Positions 6,018-12,433 of a stretch of DNA of 12,433 nt are shown in pieces. Made by a program: the position numbers and the translations under genes. Source of the DNA: Helicobacteraceae bacterium. GTDB taxonomy: Bacteria; Campylobacterota; Campylobacteria; Campylobacterales; Sulfurimonadaceae. Location: NCBI GenBank assembly GCA_947497635.1, contig CANMHZ010000015.1:1-12433 (forward strand). The letters are read 5' to 3'. Under the pieces are notes generated by a model, which was given only the letters and a program-made list of their open reading frames with translations, had not been told where the DNA came from and searched no databases. Each line of letters starts with the position of its first letter. Within the stretch, counting starts at the first letter, position 1.

Positions 6018-7417
6018 GAATTCATCAAGTCTTTTTTCTCAATATTTTGGGGCTTTTTGTTGCCTCGTTGTTGATCGCTTCCCTTATTAGTTTTTATACC
6101 CTCAAATCGATGGTCATTACCGACAATGAGCAACGTCTACTTCAAACTATCAATCTTCTCGTTCCCCAAATCACAACGTCACAAAATTATGATGCACTGG
6201 CACGCTCCATCGCAAAAAAAAGTGATTTTCGTGTTACTATCATTGATGAAAACGGGACAGTAATCGCAGAAACGAATGCCGATAAACGAACGATGGAAAA
6301 TCACTCGGGGCGTATTGAGATTATGGAAGCGATGAGTAACCCGTATGGGATGGTTATCCGACATTCCAAAACGCTCAAAACCGATTTTATTTACGTCGCT
6401 CAGAAAATTACCCTGCCCAACAAAACTCTTTACTTTCGTCTCTCCACCGACTTGGGTGGAGTGATGCACCATTTTTATGAGTTATGGTTTAAACTCCTTC
6501 TCTCCTTTGTGATTTTTATCCTTATCGCATTAATGATCGCTTACAAAATATCGAAAAAAACACACCATGATATTGGACAGATCACTCAGTATCTCAATGC
6601 AATTGCGGAGAAGAATTACCAAGCTGTTCTCAAACCCCAACATTTTCAAGAATTTTTGACTATCTCCCTCTTACTCAAGAATTTGGTCAAAAAACTGCGT
6701 AACCGAGATAAACAAAAGCGTAAATATACGGCTCGATTGAGGCTCATCAACAAACAGCAAAACGATATCCTCTCAGCTATTAGCCACGAGTTCAAGAATC
6801 CTATCGCTGCAATTATGGGATACGCGGAAACGCTCCATGATGATCCCAAAATTGATAGTAAAATTCAGGCTAAGTTTTTAGAAAAGATCCTTTCCAATAC
6901 CCGTAAAATCACCCTAATGCTTGATCGCCTTACCCTCTCCGTCAAGCTTGAGAATAATGATCTCTCCATTAAACCAACCCATTTTGATCTGGGGGACGTG
7001 TGTGCGGATACGGTTTGCGTCTTGCAAAGCAAATATTCAAATCGAAGAATCCTCTTTGACACATTTCACAAAACAGTGTATGCGGATAAAACAATGATAG
7101 AGATGGTCATTACCAACCTCATCGACAATGCCCTCAAATATTCCGAAGAAGAAGTCGTACTGAAACTCACTGAAAATATGCTCACGGTTACCGATAGAGG
7201 GATTGGTATTGCCCCCGATGAACTCGAAAAAATTACGAATAAATTCTACCGTGTTCAAAAAAACCGTTGGGACAACTCGATGGGATTGGGTCTTTCTATC
7301 GTCAGCTATATTCTCCGTCTTCACGCAACAATGCTCACGATTCATTCTACTCTTGGAGTGGGTTCCACATTTGGATTTTCACTCAATACTCTCGTAGAGT
7401 CCACAAAAAAATCCTAG
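6011..7417 (+). CDS. phosphate sensor histidine kinase (PhoR/PhosS-like)
   Basis: Membrane sensor kinase, 468 residues. Topology: TM1 about 8-30, a periplasmic domain about 35-155, TM2 about 158-179, a HAMP-like linker to about 230, a coiled stretch, then the HisKA domain with SAISHEFKNPI (phospho-His H259) and the ATPase domain with N box NLIDNALKYS (N373), G1 box DRGIGIAPDE and G2 box MGLGLSIV. The sizeable periplasmic domain differs from E. coli PhoR, which has almost none and carries a cytoplasmic PAS domain; this agrees with the non-classical PhosS kinases of Campylobacter. The GTG start at 6011 overlaps the regulator's stop by 7 bases; an AGGGGAG-like site is about 13 bases upstream, so coupling probably helps initiation. 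The stop overlaps the next gene by one base. Phosphate as the signal is inferred from context. Confidence 0.9.
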   Translation: MLRIHQVFFLNILGLFVASLLIASLISFYTLKSMVITDNEQRLLQTINLLVPQITTSQNYDALARSIAKKSDFRVTIIDENGTVIAETNADKRTMENHSGRIEIMEAMSNPYGMVIRHSKTLKTDFIYVAQKITLPNKTLYFRLSTDLGGVMHHFYELWFKLLLSFVIFILIALMIAYKISKKTHHDIGQITQYLNAIAEKNYQAVLKPQHFQEFLTISLLLKNLVKKLRNRDKQKRKYTARLRLINKQQNDILSAISHEFKNPIAAIMGYAETLHDDPKIDSKIQAKFLEKILSNTRKITLMLDRLTLSVKLENNDLSIKPTHFDLGDVCADTVCVLQSKYSNRRILFDTFHKTVYADKTMIEMVITNLIDNALKYSEEEVVLKLTENMLTVTDRGIGIAPDELEKITNKFYRVQKNRWDNSMGLGLSIVSYILRLHATMLTIHSTLGVGSTFGFSLNTLVESTKKS

Positions 7418-8805
7418 TGATACTCTCTCTACACCCCTCTATCGAAGACGTATTAGAACGATTAAATGCATACGGGATCAAAGCGATTATCGTAGGGGGA
7501 TATGTACGGGATGCGCTCCTGCGCCTAAGCACTACGGATATTGACATTGAACTCTATGGTGTCACTTCCATTGATCAGCTCGAAAAGATTTTGAAAAAGT
7601 TTGGAAAAGTTAATCTTGTCGGTAAAAGCTTCGGAGTTCTCAAACTCTCCTACGCAGGCTATAATCTCGATTTTTCTCCCCCCCGTATCGAATCCAAACG
7701 GGGTTTTGGACACAAAGGGTTTGAGATACACTGGCAAAATGATCTTGATTTTACCACCGCCGCCCGTCGCCGTGATTTTACGATCAACGCTATCGGATAT
7801 GATCCACAACTTCGTACTTTTTTAGATCCCTATGGAGGGATAAAAGATTTAGAGGCTAAACGCCTTTATTATGTTGATAAAACAACGTTCGGGGATGATC
7901 CGTTGCGTGTTTTGCGTGCCGTACAATTTGCCGCACGGTATGAACTCTCGTGTGATACAAGCTTAGTAATTTTGTGTCGTGAGATGATTGCGAATGGTGC
8001 TCTCGAAGAACTCCCAAAAGAGCGAATTTTTGAGGAGATCAAAAAGTTGCTACTTCTGTCCCCTAAACCATCTCTTGGATTTGAATTGCTCAAAGAGATG
8101 GGGGGTCTCTCATTTTTTAAAGAGCTCCTACCTCTGGAAACGACACCGCAAGATAGTTTCTCTCACCCCGAGGGGAATGTCTGGATTCACACCCTTATGG
8201 CACTGGATACCATGGCAAGTCAAAAAACGGGGGATACAAAACGGGATTTAATTCTACTCCTTGCCGTGCTCGTCCATGATATAGGTAAACCGTGTACGAC
8301 AATCCTCCACAATGGTATTCTAAACGCCCCCAAGCACGCGGAGGAAGGGGTCGAAATCGCACGAACTTTTTTGGAACGCTTTTGTACCGAGAAAGAGTTA
8401 ATAGAGCGTATCCTCCCTCTTGTACGTTATCACGGAGCTGTTCGTAAGCTTTTTCAAACCAATGCAAACGAGAGTGCCATCCGTCACCTCTCTACGCATG
8501 TCATACTTGATGATTTGATCCGTGTTGCTCAGGCTGATTTTTATGGACGTGCTTTTGATGGGGAGAGACCGACGTGTTTTGAAGCAGGAGAGTGGCTTTT
8601 TAACTGCGCGAATACTCTAGGAGTTTTACACGCACCCCCTCCTCCCATACTTTTGGGGCGTGATCTTATTGCGCTAGGGCTCTCCCCCTCTCGTGCGTTT
8701 AAAACACTTTTGGAGAATGCTTATACAGCGCAGCTTGAGGGTGTTTTTACTACCCATGAGGAGGGGATGGGGTGGATTTCTAATACTTCTCTACGTCCGT
8801 TTTAA
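7417..8805 (+). CDS. cca: CCA tRNA nucleotidyltransferase with HD domain
   Basis: Adds or repairs the 3' CCA of tRNAs in the cytoplasm. Class II nucleotidyltransferase head: VGGYVRD (26-32), catalytic DID (D41, D43), LDFSPPR (84-90), RRRDFTINA (117-125) and GDDPLRVLRAVQFAARY. A C-terminal HD domain follows with H258, HD at 287-288 (VLVHDIGKP), H307 and H339, as in bifunctional enzymes with phosphohydrolase activity. I place the start at GTG 7417, giving 462 residues. The frame is open further upstream, but those residues are out-of-frame shadow of the kinase gene and the family begins just before the GGxVRD motif. The GTG shares its first base with the last base of the kinase TAG stop and has no clear ribosome-binding site, so translation is probably coupled. 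It is thus placed in the phosphate cluster; a functional link is not shown. Confidence 0.92.
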   Translation: MILSLHPSIEDVLERLNAYGIKAIIVGGYVRDALLRLSTTDIDIELYGVTSIDQLEKILKKFGKVNLVGKSFGVLKLSYAGYNLDFSPPRIESKRGFGHKGFEIHWQNDLDFTTAARRRDFTINAIGYDPQLRTFLDPYGGIKDLEAKRLYYVDKTTFGDDPLRVLRAVQFAARYELSCDTSLVILCREMIANGALEELPKERIFEEIKKLLLLSPKPSLGFELLKEMGGLSFFKELLPLETTPQDSFSHPEGNVWIHTLMALDTMASQKTGDTKRDLILLLAVLVHDIGKPCTTILHNGILNAPKHAEEGVEIARTFLERFCTEKELIERILPLVRYHGAVRKLFQTNANESAIRHLSTHVILDDLIRVAQADFYGRAFDGERPTCFEAGEWLFNCANTLGVLHAPPPPILLGRDLIALGLSPSRAFKTLLENAYTAQLEGVFTTHEEGMGWISNTSLRPF

Positions 8806-9110
8806 GGTGTGTCATACTTCAAACTCATATTGCTACATCCAAGTGAATTACCGCCTTGGCACGCTTGCGCATAATAAGTAGCAGCTTTATATTTATTTTG
8901 TGCGATACCTTCACCCTTTTCATACAATACACCAAGTTGAAAACATCCTTCGGCGTTTCCATCATTACATACTTTCGTAAACGCTTCTATCGCCTTGAAG
9001 TAATTCTGCTTTTCTAACGCCATTTTTCCTTCTTCCAGCGTATTTGCAAAACACGTTGAAATAACTCCTGTGATCATCAACGATGATACTAATACCAATA
9101 TTTTTTTCAT
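8802..9110 (-). CDS. small secreted Sel1/Hcp-like repeat protein
   Basis: A 102-residue exported protein. It has a Sec signal peptide (MKKILVLVSSLMITGVISTCFA/NT; no good lipobox around the Cys) followed by one TPR-like helix (LEEGKMALEKQNYFKAIEAFTKVC) and about one and a half Sel1-like units (GCFQLGVLYEKGEGIAQNKYKAATYYAQAC, then GCSNMSLKY). Two C-x7-C pairs (KVCNDGNAEGC and QACQGGNSLGC) match the disulfide-linked helix pairs of Helicobacter cysteine-rich (Hcp) proteins, which are periplasmic or secreted. It is far shorter than typical Hcp proteins, so it is probably a partner-binding scaffold; no enzymatic role can be claimed. AAAGGG lies just upstream of the ATG. Its TAA overlaps the convergent cca stop in a shared TTAA. 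Confidence 0.8.
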   Translation of the reverse strand: MKKILVLVSSLMITGVISTCFANTLEEGKMALEKQNYFKAIEAFTKVCNDGNAEGCFQLGVLYEKGEGIAQNKYKAATYYAQACQGGNSLGCSNMSLKYDTP

Positions 9111-9138
9111 AATTTAAACCCTTTTATTTAATTTTTTG

Positions 9139-9147
9139 TCTATATCA
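9139..9147 (-). promoter_or_regulatory. possible extended -10 promoter for the Sel1-like gene
   Basis: Read on the minus strand the bases are TG-A-TATAGA, an extended -10 form, placed to start transcription about 22 bases before the ATG at 9110. No terminator is seen between the efflux operon and this gene, so read-through is also possible. Confidence 0.4.
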
Positions 9148-9166
9148 ACAACGATCCATTTGGTAA

Positions 9167-10072
9167 TTACTTTTTAAGGGCACTCCTTTGGTCTGATTTG
9201 ATAGGAAAGATACTGACCGAACAGGTCATACCTGCCGAGAGAGTTAAACCTTTGGGAACTTCGTCGATATGAATATGGACTGGAATTCGTTGTGCTAATC
9301 GAACCCATGTAAAAATTGGATTGACATTGGCTAAAAGTCGCCCATCCGTCACATTGTCACGATCAGCGATACCACTGGCGATACTTTCTACATGCCCTTT
9401 AAGTGTATATTTTGTTCCGAGCATCTTCATTTCAGCTTTATCACCAATATGGATAAGTGAAAGCTTATGCTCCTCAAAATAACCATATACCCAAAATGAT
9501 CCTCCCGTAATAAGAGCTAAGCGTTTTTCACCCACTTGAACATAGTCCCCTCTTCGCAAAAGAAGATTGGATACCCAACCATCCGTAGGTGCACGAACAG
9601 AAGAACGCTCAAGATTAAGTTTTTCAGTTTCTACTTGCGTCATTGCCTCTTCATATTTGGCATGAGCTATTTGAGCTTCATATAAGGCATCATCACGGTT
9701 TTCTACCGATACAATCTCATCATCCGCAGCATTCCGTCGCTGTGATTGGTGTTTTTTCATCTCATATTCAGCTTTGCGTGTTTGAGCAATTGCTTGCACC
9801 TCATGTAAAGCATGGTGAAAGCGTTCTTCATCAATCTGATAAAGGATTTCTCCCTTATGGACAAATTGATTATCAATAACACAAACACGACTCACAAGCC
9901 CTCCAACATCGGGAGCTACCATGACCACGTCAGCACGTACACGACCATCTCGTGTCCATGGACTGTTCATATAATTATCCCAAAGCATCAATCCCAAAAA
10001 TACGGCTAAAGAAAGCACCGAAAAAGTGATGGCAAAACGCAAAAACTTTGATAATTTATTATTCTTATTCAT
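9167..10072 (-). CDS. aaeA: AaeA-like HlyD-family efflux adaptor
   Basis: Periplasmic membrane-fusion subunit that connects the FUSC inner-membrane pump to an outer-membrane channel. The 301 residues have one N-terminal anchor (about 12-31, FAITFSVLSLAVFLGLMLW) and then the AaeA hallmark SPWTRDGRVRADVVMVAPDVGG (37-58). Next come the first lipoyl half (VIDNQFVHKGEILYQID), a helical hairpin (about 82-155), the second lipoyl half (LERSSVRAPTDGWVSNLLLRRGDYV) and a beta-barrel ending FTWVRLAQRIPVHIHID. These blocks closely match E. coli p-hydroxybenzoate efflux protein AaeA, whose family exports aromatic carboxylic acids. ATG at 10072 has AAGGA seven bases upstream. It lies 9 bases after the DUF1656 gene and is last in the operon. 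The exact substrate is inferred only from the family. Confidence 0.88.
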   Translation of the reverse strand: MNKNNKLSKFLRFAITFSVLSLAVFLGLMLWDNYMNSPWTRDGRVRADVVMVAPDVGGLVSRVCVIDNQFVHKGEILYQIDEERFHHALHEVQAIAQTRKAEYEMKKHQSQRRNAADDEIVSVENRDDALYEAQIAHAKYEEAMTQVETEKLNLERSSVRAPTDGWVSNLLLRRGDYVQVGEKRLALITGGSFWVYGYFEEHKLSLIHIGDKAEMKMLGTKYTLKGHVESIASGIADRDNVTDGRLLANVNPIFTWVRLAQRIPVHIHIDEVPKGLTLSAGMTCSVSIFPIKSDQRSALKK

Positions 10073-10081
10073 TTCAAATCC

Positions 10082-10282
10082 TTAACGATAAATAAGTAAG
10101 CATGGAATACTAAACAGACAGACGAATACCGCCGTCCGAAACAGCCCAGGATGCCAAACATAATTGTAGATTCCACCATCCGACATCAAACGATCCACTA
10201 AAATCTGCATAACCGCTGTTGCAACGAATATGGGAAGAAGTGTCGGCATTTGAATCCCTGCTAAGGTTATATCTAACGGCAT
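10082..10282 (-). CDS. aaeX: AaeX-like DUF1656 inner-membrane protein
   Basis: A 66-residue protein with two membrane segments (about 12-30 and 48-64) and the family signature GGIYNYVWHPGLFRTAVFVCLF, which matches the GIYDFVWHPALFNTALY region of E. coli AaeX. Function is not established; members accompany HlyD/FUSC efflux pairs. A strong AAAGGAGG site sits 4 bases before the ATG and is inside the last codons of the FUSC gene, which this gene overlaps by 10 bases. The tight packing implies coupled translation and balanced subunit amounts. Confidence 0.9.
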   Translation of the reverse strand: MPLDITLAGIQMPTLLPIFVATAVMQILVDRLMSDGGIYNYVWHPGLFRTAVFVCLFSIPCLLIYR

Positions 10283-12420
10283 GAGTCCTCCTTTGTAATG
10301 GGAAAGGTTGTTGAGTTATGCACTACGGTACGTATCAGAGAAAATTCGACAATAAGATTTTCAAGATGTTTTAACTGTATCGTTGTACTCGGACGCTCAG
10401 AACTTCGAAGCGTAGTAATGGTCTCTTTTAAATCAATCAATAGTGATTCTTTACTAGCTTCCAGCGGTGTCTCAAAATAGCACCGAACCGACTCCAACGC
10501 ACTACCAATATATGGATACCGAGAGTGAGGATAGAGCCGATGAAGGCTCCTTCGAATCGTCAAGATTGAGCGTCCAATCTCAAGAGTTGCAAGGAGCCAC
10601 TCAAACACAAGACGGCTAGAACGCATATTGAGACGTCCCTGTGTTGAAAACTGTTGCACAAGATCTCGTCCTGTACTCTCCAAAGCACTTCGCTCTACAT
10701 TCAATGCACCCACACAGGCACTGACAATTTGACGGCGTAATATTTTTGCAACTCTCTGCTGTGTCAACGAACACGACCAAAAATTGACCAACAAATAGGC
10801 AAGACCACCAAAGACAACCCCGATCAATGCCGCCAAAGAACTCTCCAAAAATTTACTTGGTTCGATTTTATAATAAGGGTCAAGGGCGCATTGACTCATA
10901 AACATAAAGACAAATCCAAAAGTAAAAATGGGTAATCTCGGTCGTGTCGTCATCCATCCAATGAACGCAAATACGGGGGCAAGAAGGAGCCCGAGGGTCA
11001 AAAGATCAGAGGTGTATGCAGGAATGAGGTAAAAATCATATAAAGCTGCAACGATAAGGGCAATAACGGAACCTTTAAAAAAGTCTTTTACCCCATCAAG
11101 AGGACTGGGCAATGTTCCAAGCAACAATCCGATAACAACCGCCATCGTGATCGTTAGCGTAGCATAAGGCCATCCAGTTAGAATCCAAAACAGCATGGTC
11201 AAAACTAATACACCGCTTCCTCTAAGTGCTGCCAAAGCGACCAAAACATTATCCGTATGGGTTGAAAATTGGACAATACGACTAAGCTCAGTGGATGCAG
11301 ATCCTGACACGCGGTGTTTTAAAAGAGAAAGGTAAGTGGCGCAATGATTATGCAACTCATTGAGTAAACGGAGGATCAGATATGCCGCTGCGGTAAAGTC
11401 ATCTTGATCTCCAAATAAGAGTCGTTCGTGCTCATAGTGTTCCTGAACACGACTTTTTGCCTCTAAAAGTTTGGATAGAAGATGATTCAAATCATCTAAC
11501 GTCAATACTGTTTCGGGGCGACTTTTTAATGCCGATGCAAGAGGAGTATACAAACGTTCCAATGCCTCTAAAAGCTGTTTTTTCTCATCCTCTTTGATCG
11601 CAACAACGATACTTTTAAGGGAGTGAAACGTCGTAGAGAGATTCATGTACTCATGATTGAGGTGGGCGTAGTGTTGACGCTCTTTCTGGTCACTTCCACT
11701 TTCAAAACTGCTATTGACACGAACAGCATTCAGCCCCACAACCCCATTTGAAAATCGGCTGACGGAGGGATTAGTATCATCAAATGCAGCAAAAACCAAT
11801 TTTGGATCGGATAACGTGAAAAGAACATTACGAAATCGCTCCTGCTCACTCGCTATTAACGAATCCAGAAGACGGCGAGGAAAGATAACATCACTGATCA
11901 CCGTCGCACACATAATTCCAATAATAACTTCAGAAAAGCGAGAAACAGCAATGTCAAAAACCTCAAGTGGCGTTTCAATAACAGGAAGGGCAACGATACA
12001 TAATGTGTATCCTGCCAAAACAAATCCATAGAATTGAAAATTACGATATTTGAATCCGGCAGCCGTCGTCAAACCAATCCAAAGGGCAAAAAATGTCATA
12101 AACCAAATAGGATCCTGTGAAAACATTCCAATAATTACAAGTGAAATTCCAACTCCAGCAATCGTCCCCAAAACACGATAATAGCTTTTGGCAAATACAA
12201 GTCCACTTTGAGGTTGCATAACGATAAACACGGTAAAAATAGCTGTTCGAGGATCTGACATATTCAAGGTCATTGCCATCCATAAAGCTAACAATGCCGC
12301 GATAACCACCTTAGCCATATACATCAGAATCGGGGCATCCATTGAAAACCACTCAGAGAGGGTTCTTTGCCATGGGAATGTTTTAAAAGAACGAAAAAGC
12401 ATATTAGCGACTTGCATCAT
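10273..12420 (-). CDS. aaeB: AaeB-like FUSC-family efflux transporter
   Basis: Inner-membrane transporter of 715 residues, somewhat longer than E. coli AaeB (about 655). It shows the FUSC layout. The N-terminal membrane bundle (about residues 30-185) contains DPRTAIFTVFIVMQPQSGLVFAKSYYRVLGTIAGV, the conserved segment of the family. A soluble helical middle region runs from about 190 to 395, with a second bundle (about 400-555) including WPYATLTITMAVVIGLLLGTLPSPLDGVKDFFKGS, and then a cytoplasmic helical tail. With the DUF1656 and HlyD genes downstream it forms an aromatic-acid-type efflux system. Two adjacent ATG codons (12420 and 12417) are possible starts; the second has the better spacing from AAGGAGG. 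A neighbour beyond the window edge is not visible; a TolC-like channel or a LysR-type regulator would be expected candidates. Confidence 0.9.
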   Translation of the reverse strand: MMQVANMLFRSFKTFPWQRTLSEWFSMDAPILMYMAKVVIAALLALWMAMTLNMSDPRTAIFTVFIVMQPQSGLVFAKSYYRVLGTIAGVGISLVIIGMFSQDPIWFMTFFALWIGLTTAAGFKYRNFQFYGFVLAGYTLCIVALPVIETPLEVFDIAVSRFSEVIIGIMCATVISDVIFPRRLLDSLIASEQERFRNVLFTLSDPKLVFAAFDDTNPSVSRFSNGVVGLNAVRVNSSFESGSDQKERQHYAHLNHEYMNLSTTFHSLKSIVVAIKEDEKKQLLEALERLYTPLASALKSRPETVLTLDDLNHLLSKLLEAKSRVQEHYEHERLLFGDQDDFTAAAYLILRLLNELHNHCATYLSLLKHRVSGSASTELSRIVQFSTHTDNVLVALAALRGSGVLVLTMLFWILTGWPYATLTITMAVVIGLLLGTLPSPLDGVKDFFKGSVIALIVAALYDFYLIPAYTSDLLTLGLLLAPVFAFIGWMTTRPRLPIFTFGFVFMFMSQCALDPYYKIEPSKFLESSLAALIGVVFGGLAYLLVNFWSCSLTQQRVAKILRRQIVSACVGALNVERSALESTGRDLVQQFSTQGRLNMRSSRLVFEWLLATLEIGRSILTIRRSLHRLYPHSRYPYIGSALESVRCYFETPLEASKESLLIDLKETITTLRSSERPSTTIQLKHLENLIVEFSLIRTVVHNSTTFPITKEDSCR

Positions 12421-12423
12421 TGT

Positions 12424-12430
12424 CCTCCTT
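12424..12430 (-). promoter_or_regulatory. strong ribosome-binding site of the FUSC gene
   Basis: The minus strand reads AAGGAGG. It is 3 bases from the first ATG (12420) and 6 bases from the second (12417), which favours the second as the main start. The promoter of the operon lies outside the window. Confidence 0.65.
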
Positions 12431-12433
12431 GTC

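Noticed and set aside
7267..7416. Longer N-terminus for the CCA enzyme (open frame from 7267, 512 residues)
   Set aside because: The extra 50 residues lie inside the kinase ATPase-domain coding region in another frame and have no family match; the family begins just before the GGxVRD motif, which fits GTG at 7417.
9111..9166. Terminator of the efflux operon
   Set aside because: No convincing stem with a U-tract is present in this gap; only a three-base stem around GTTGTT was found.
9161..9178. GGTAATTAC motif near the end of the aaeA-like gene as a Pho box
   Set aside because: The second half-site at 11 bases does not match and no -10 hexamer is at the required distance.

Overview
The window looks like a chromosomal segment from a Campylobacterota (Epsilonproteobacteria) species, probably of the free-living Sulfuricurvum/Sulfurimonas type. 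This is inferred from moderately AT-rich coding, short intergenic gaps, extended -10 promoters with little or no -35 element, a PEB4-like periplasmic protein, a Cys-paired Sel1 (Hcp-like) protein and an epsilon-style phosphate two-component system. No mobile element, RNA gene or CRISPR array was seen, and no gap between genes exceeds about 220 bases.

Layout. Bases 1-718 hold the 3' end of a CvfB-like S1 RNA-binding protein gene and an overlapping small gene of unknown function. Bases 781-1708 hold two convergent genes: a SurA/PEB4-like periplasmic protein that lacks its rotamase domain, and a membrane-anchored hypothetical protein. Bases 1814-8805 are a phosphate-starvation block. On the minus strand are an OprP-type porin and PstS. 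Divergent on the plus strand is a tight cluster phoU - phoB-like regulator - phoR/phosS-like kinase - CCA tRNA nucleotidyltransferase. Bases 8802-9110 (minus) encode a small Sel1/Hcp-like secreted protein. Bases 9167-12420 (minus) encode a complete AaeBXA-like aromatic-acid efflux set in the order FUSC protein, DUF1656 protein, HlyD-type adaptor.

The most notable signal is regulatory. Three promoters, those of pstS, the porin and phoU, each carry an 18-base direct repeat with an 11-base period ([TC]GTAAC[CA]-N4-[TCG]GT[TA]A[CT]C). In all three the repeat ends exactly 9 bases before a TAyAmT -10 hexamer. This is the geometry of a PhoB-type Pho box that replaces the -35 element. It ties the porin and PstS (uptake) and PhoU-PhoB-PhoR (sensing and control) into one autoregulated regulon. 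The porin promoter carries a second overlapping box just upstream. The inner-membrane Pst components (PstC, PstA, PstB) are absent from this window and would have to be encoded elsewhere.
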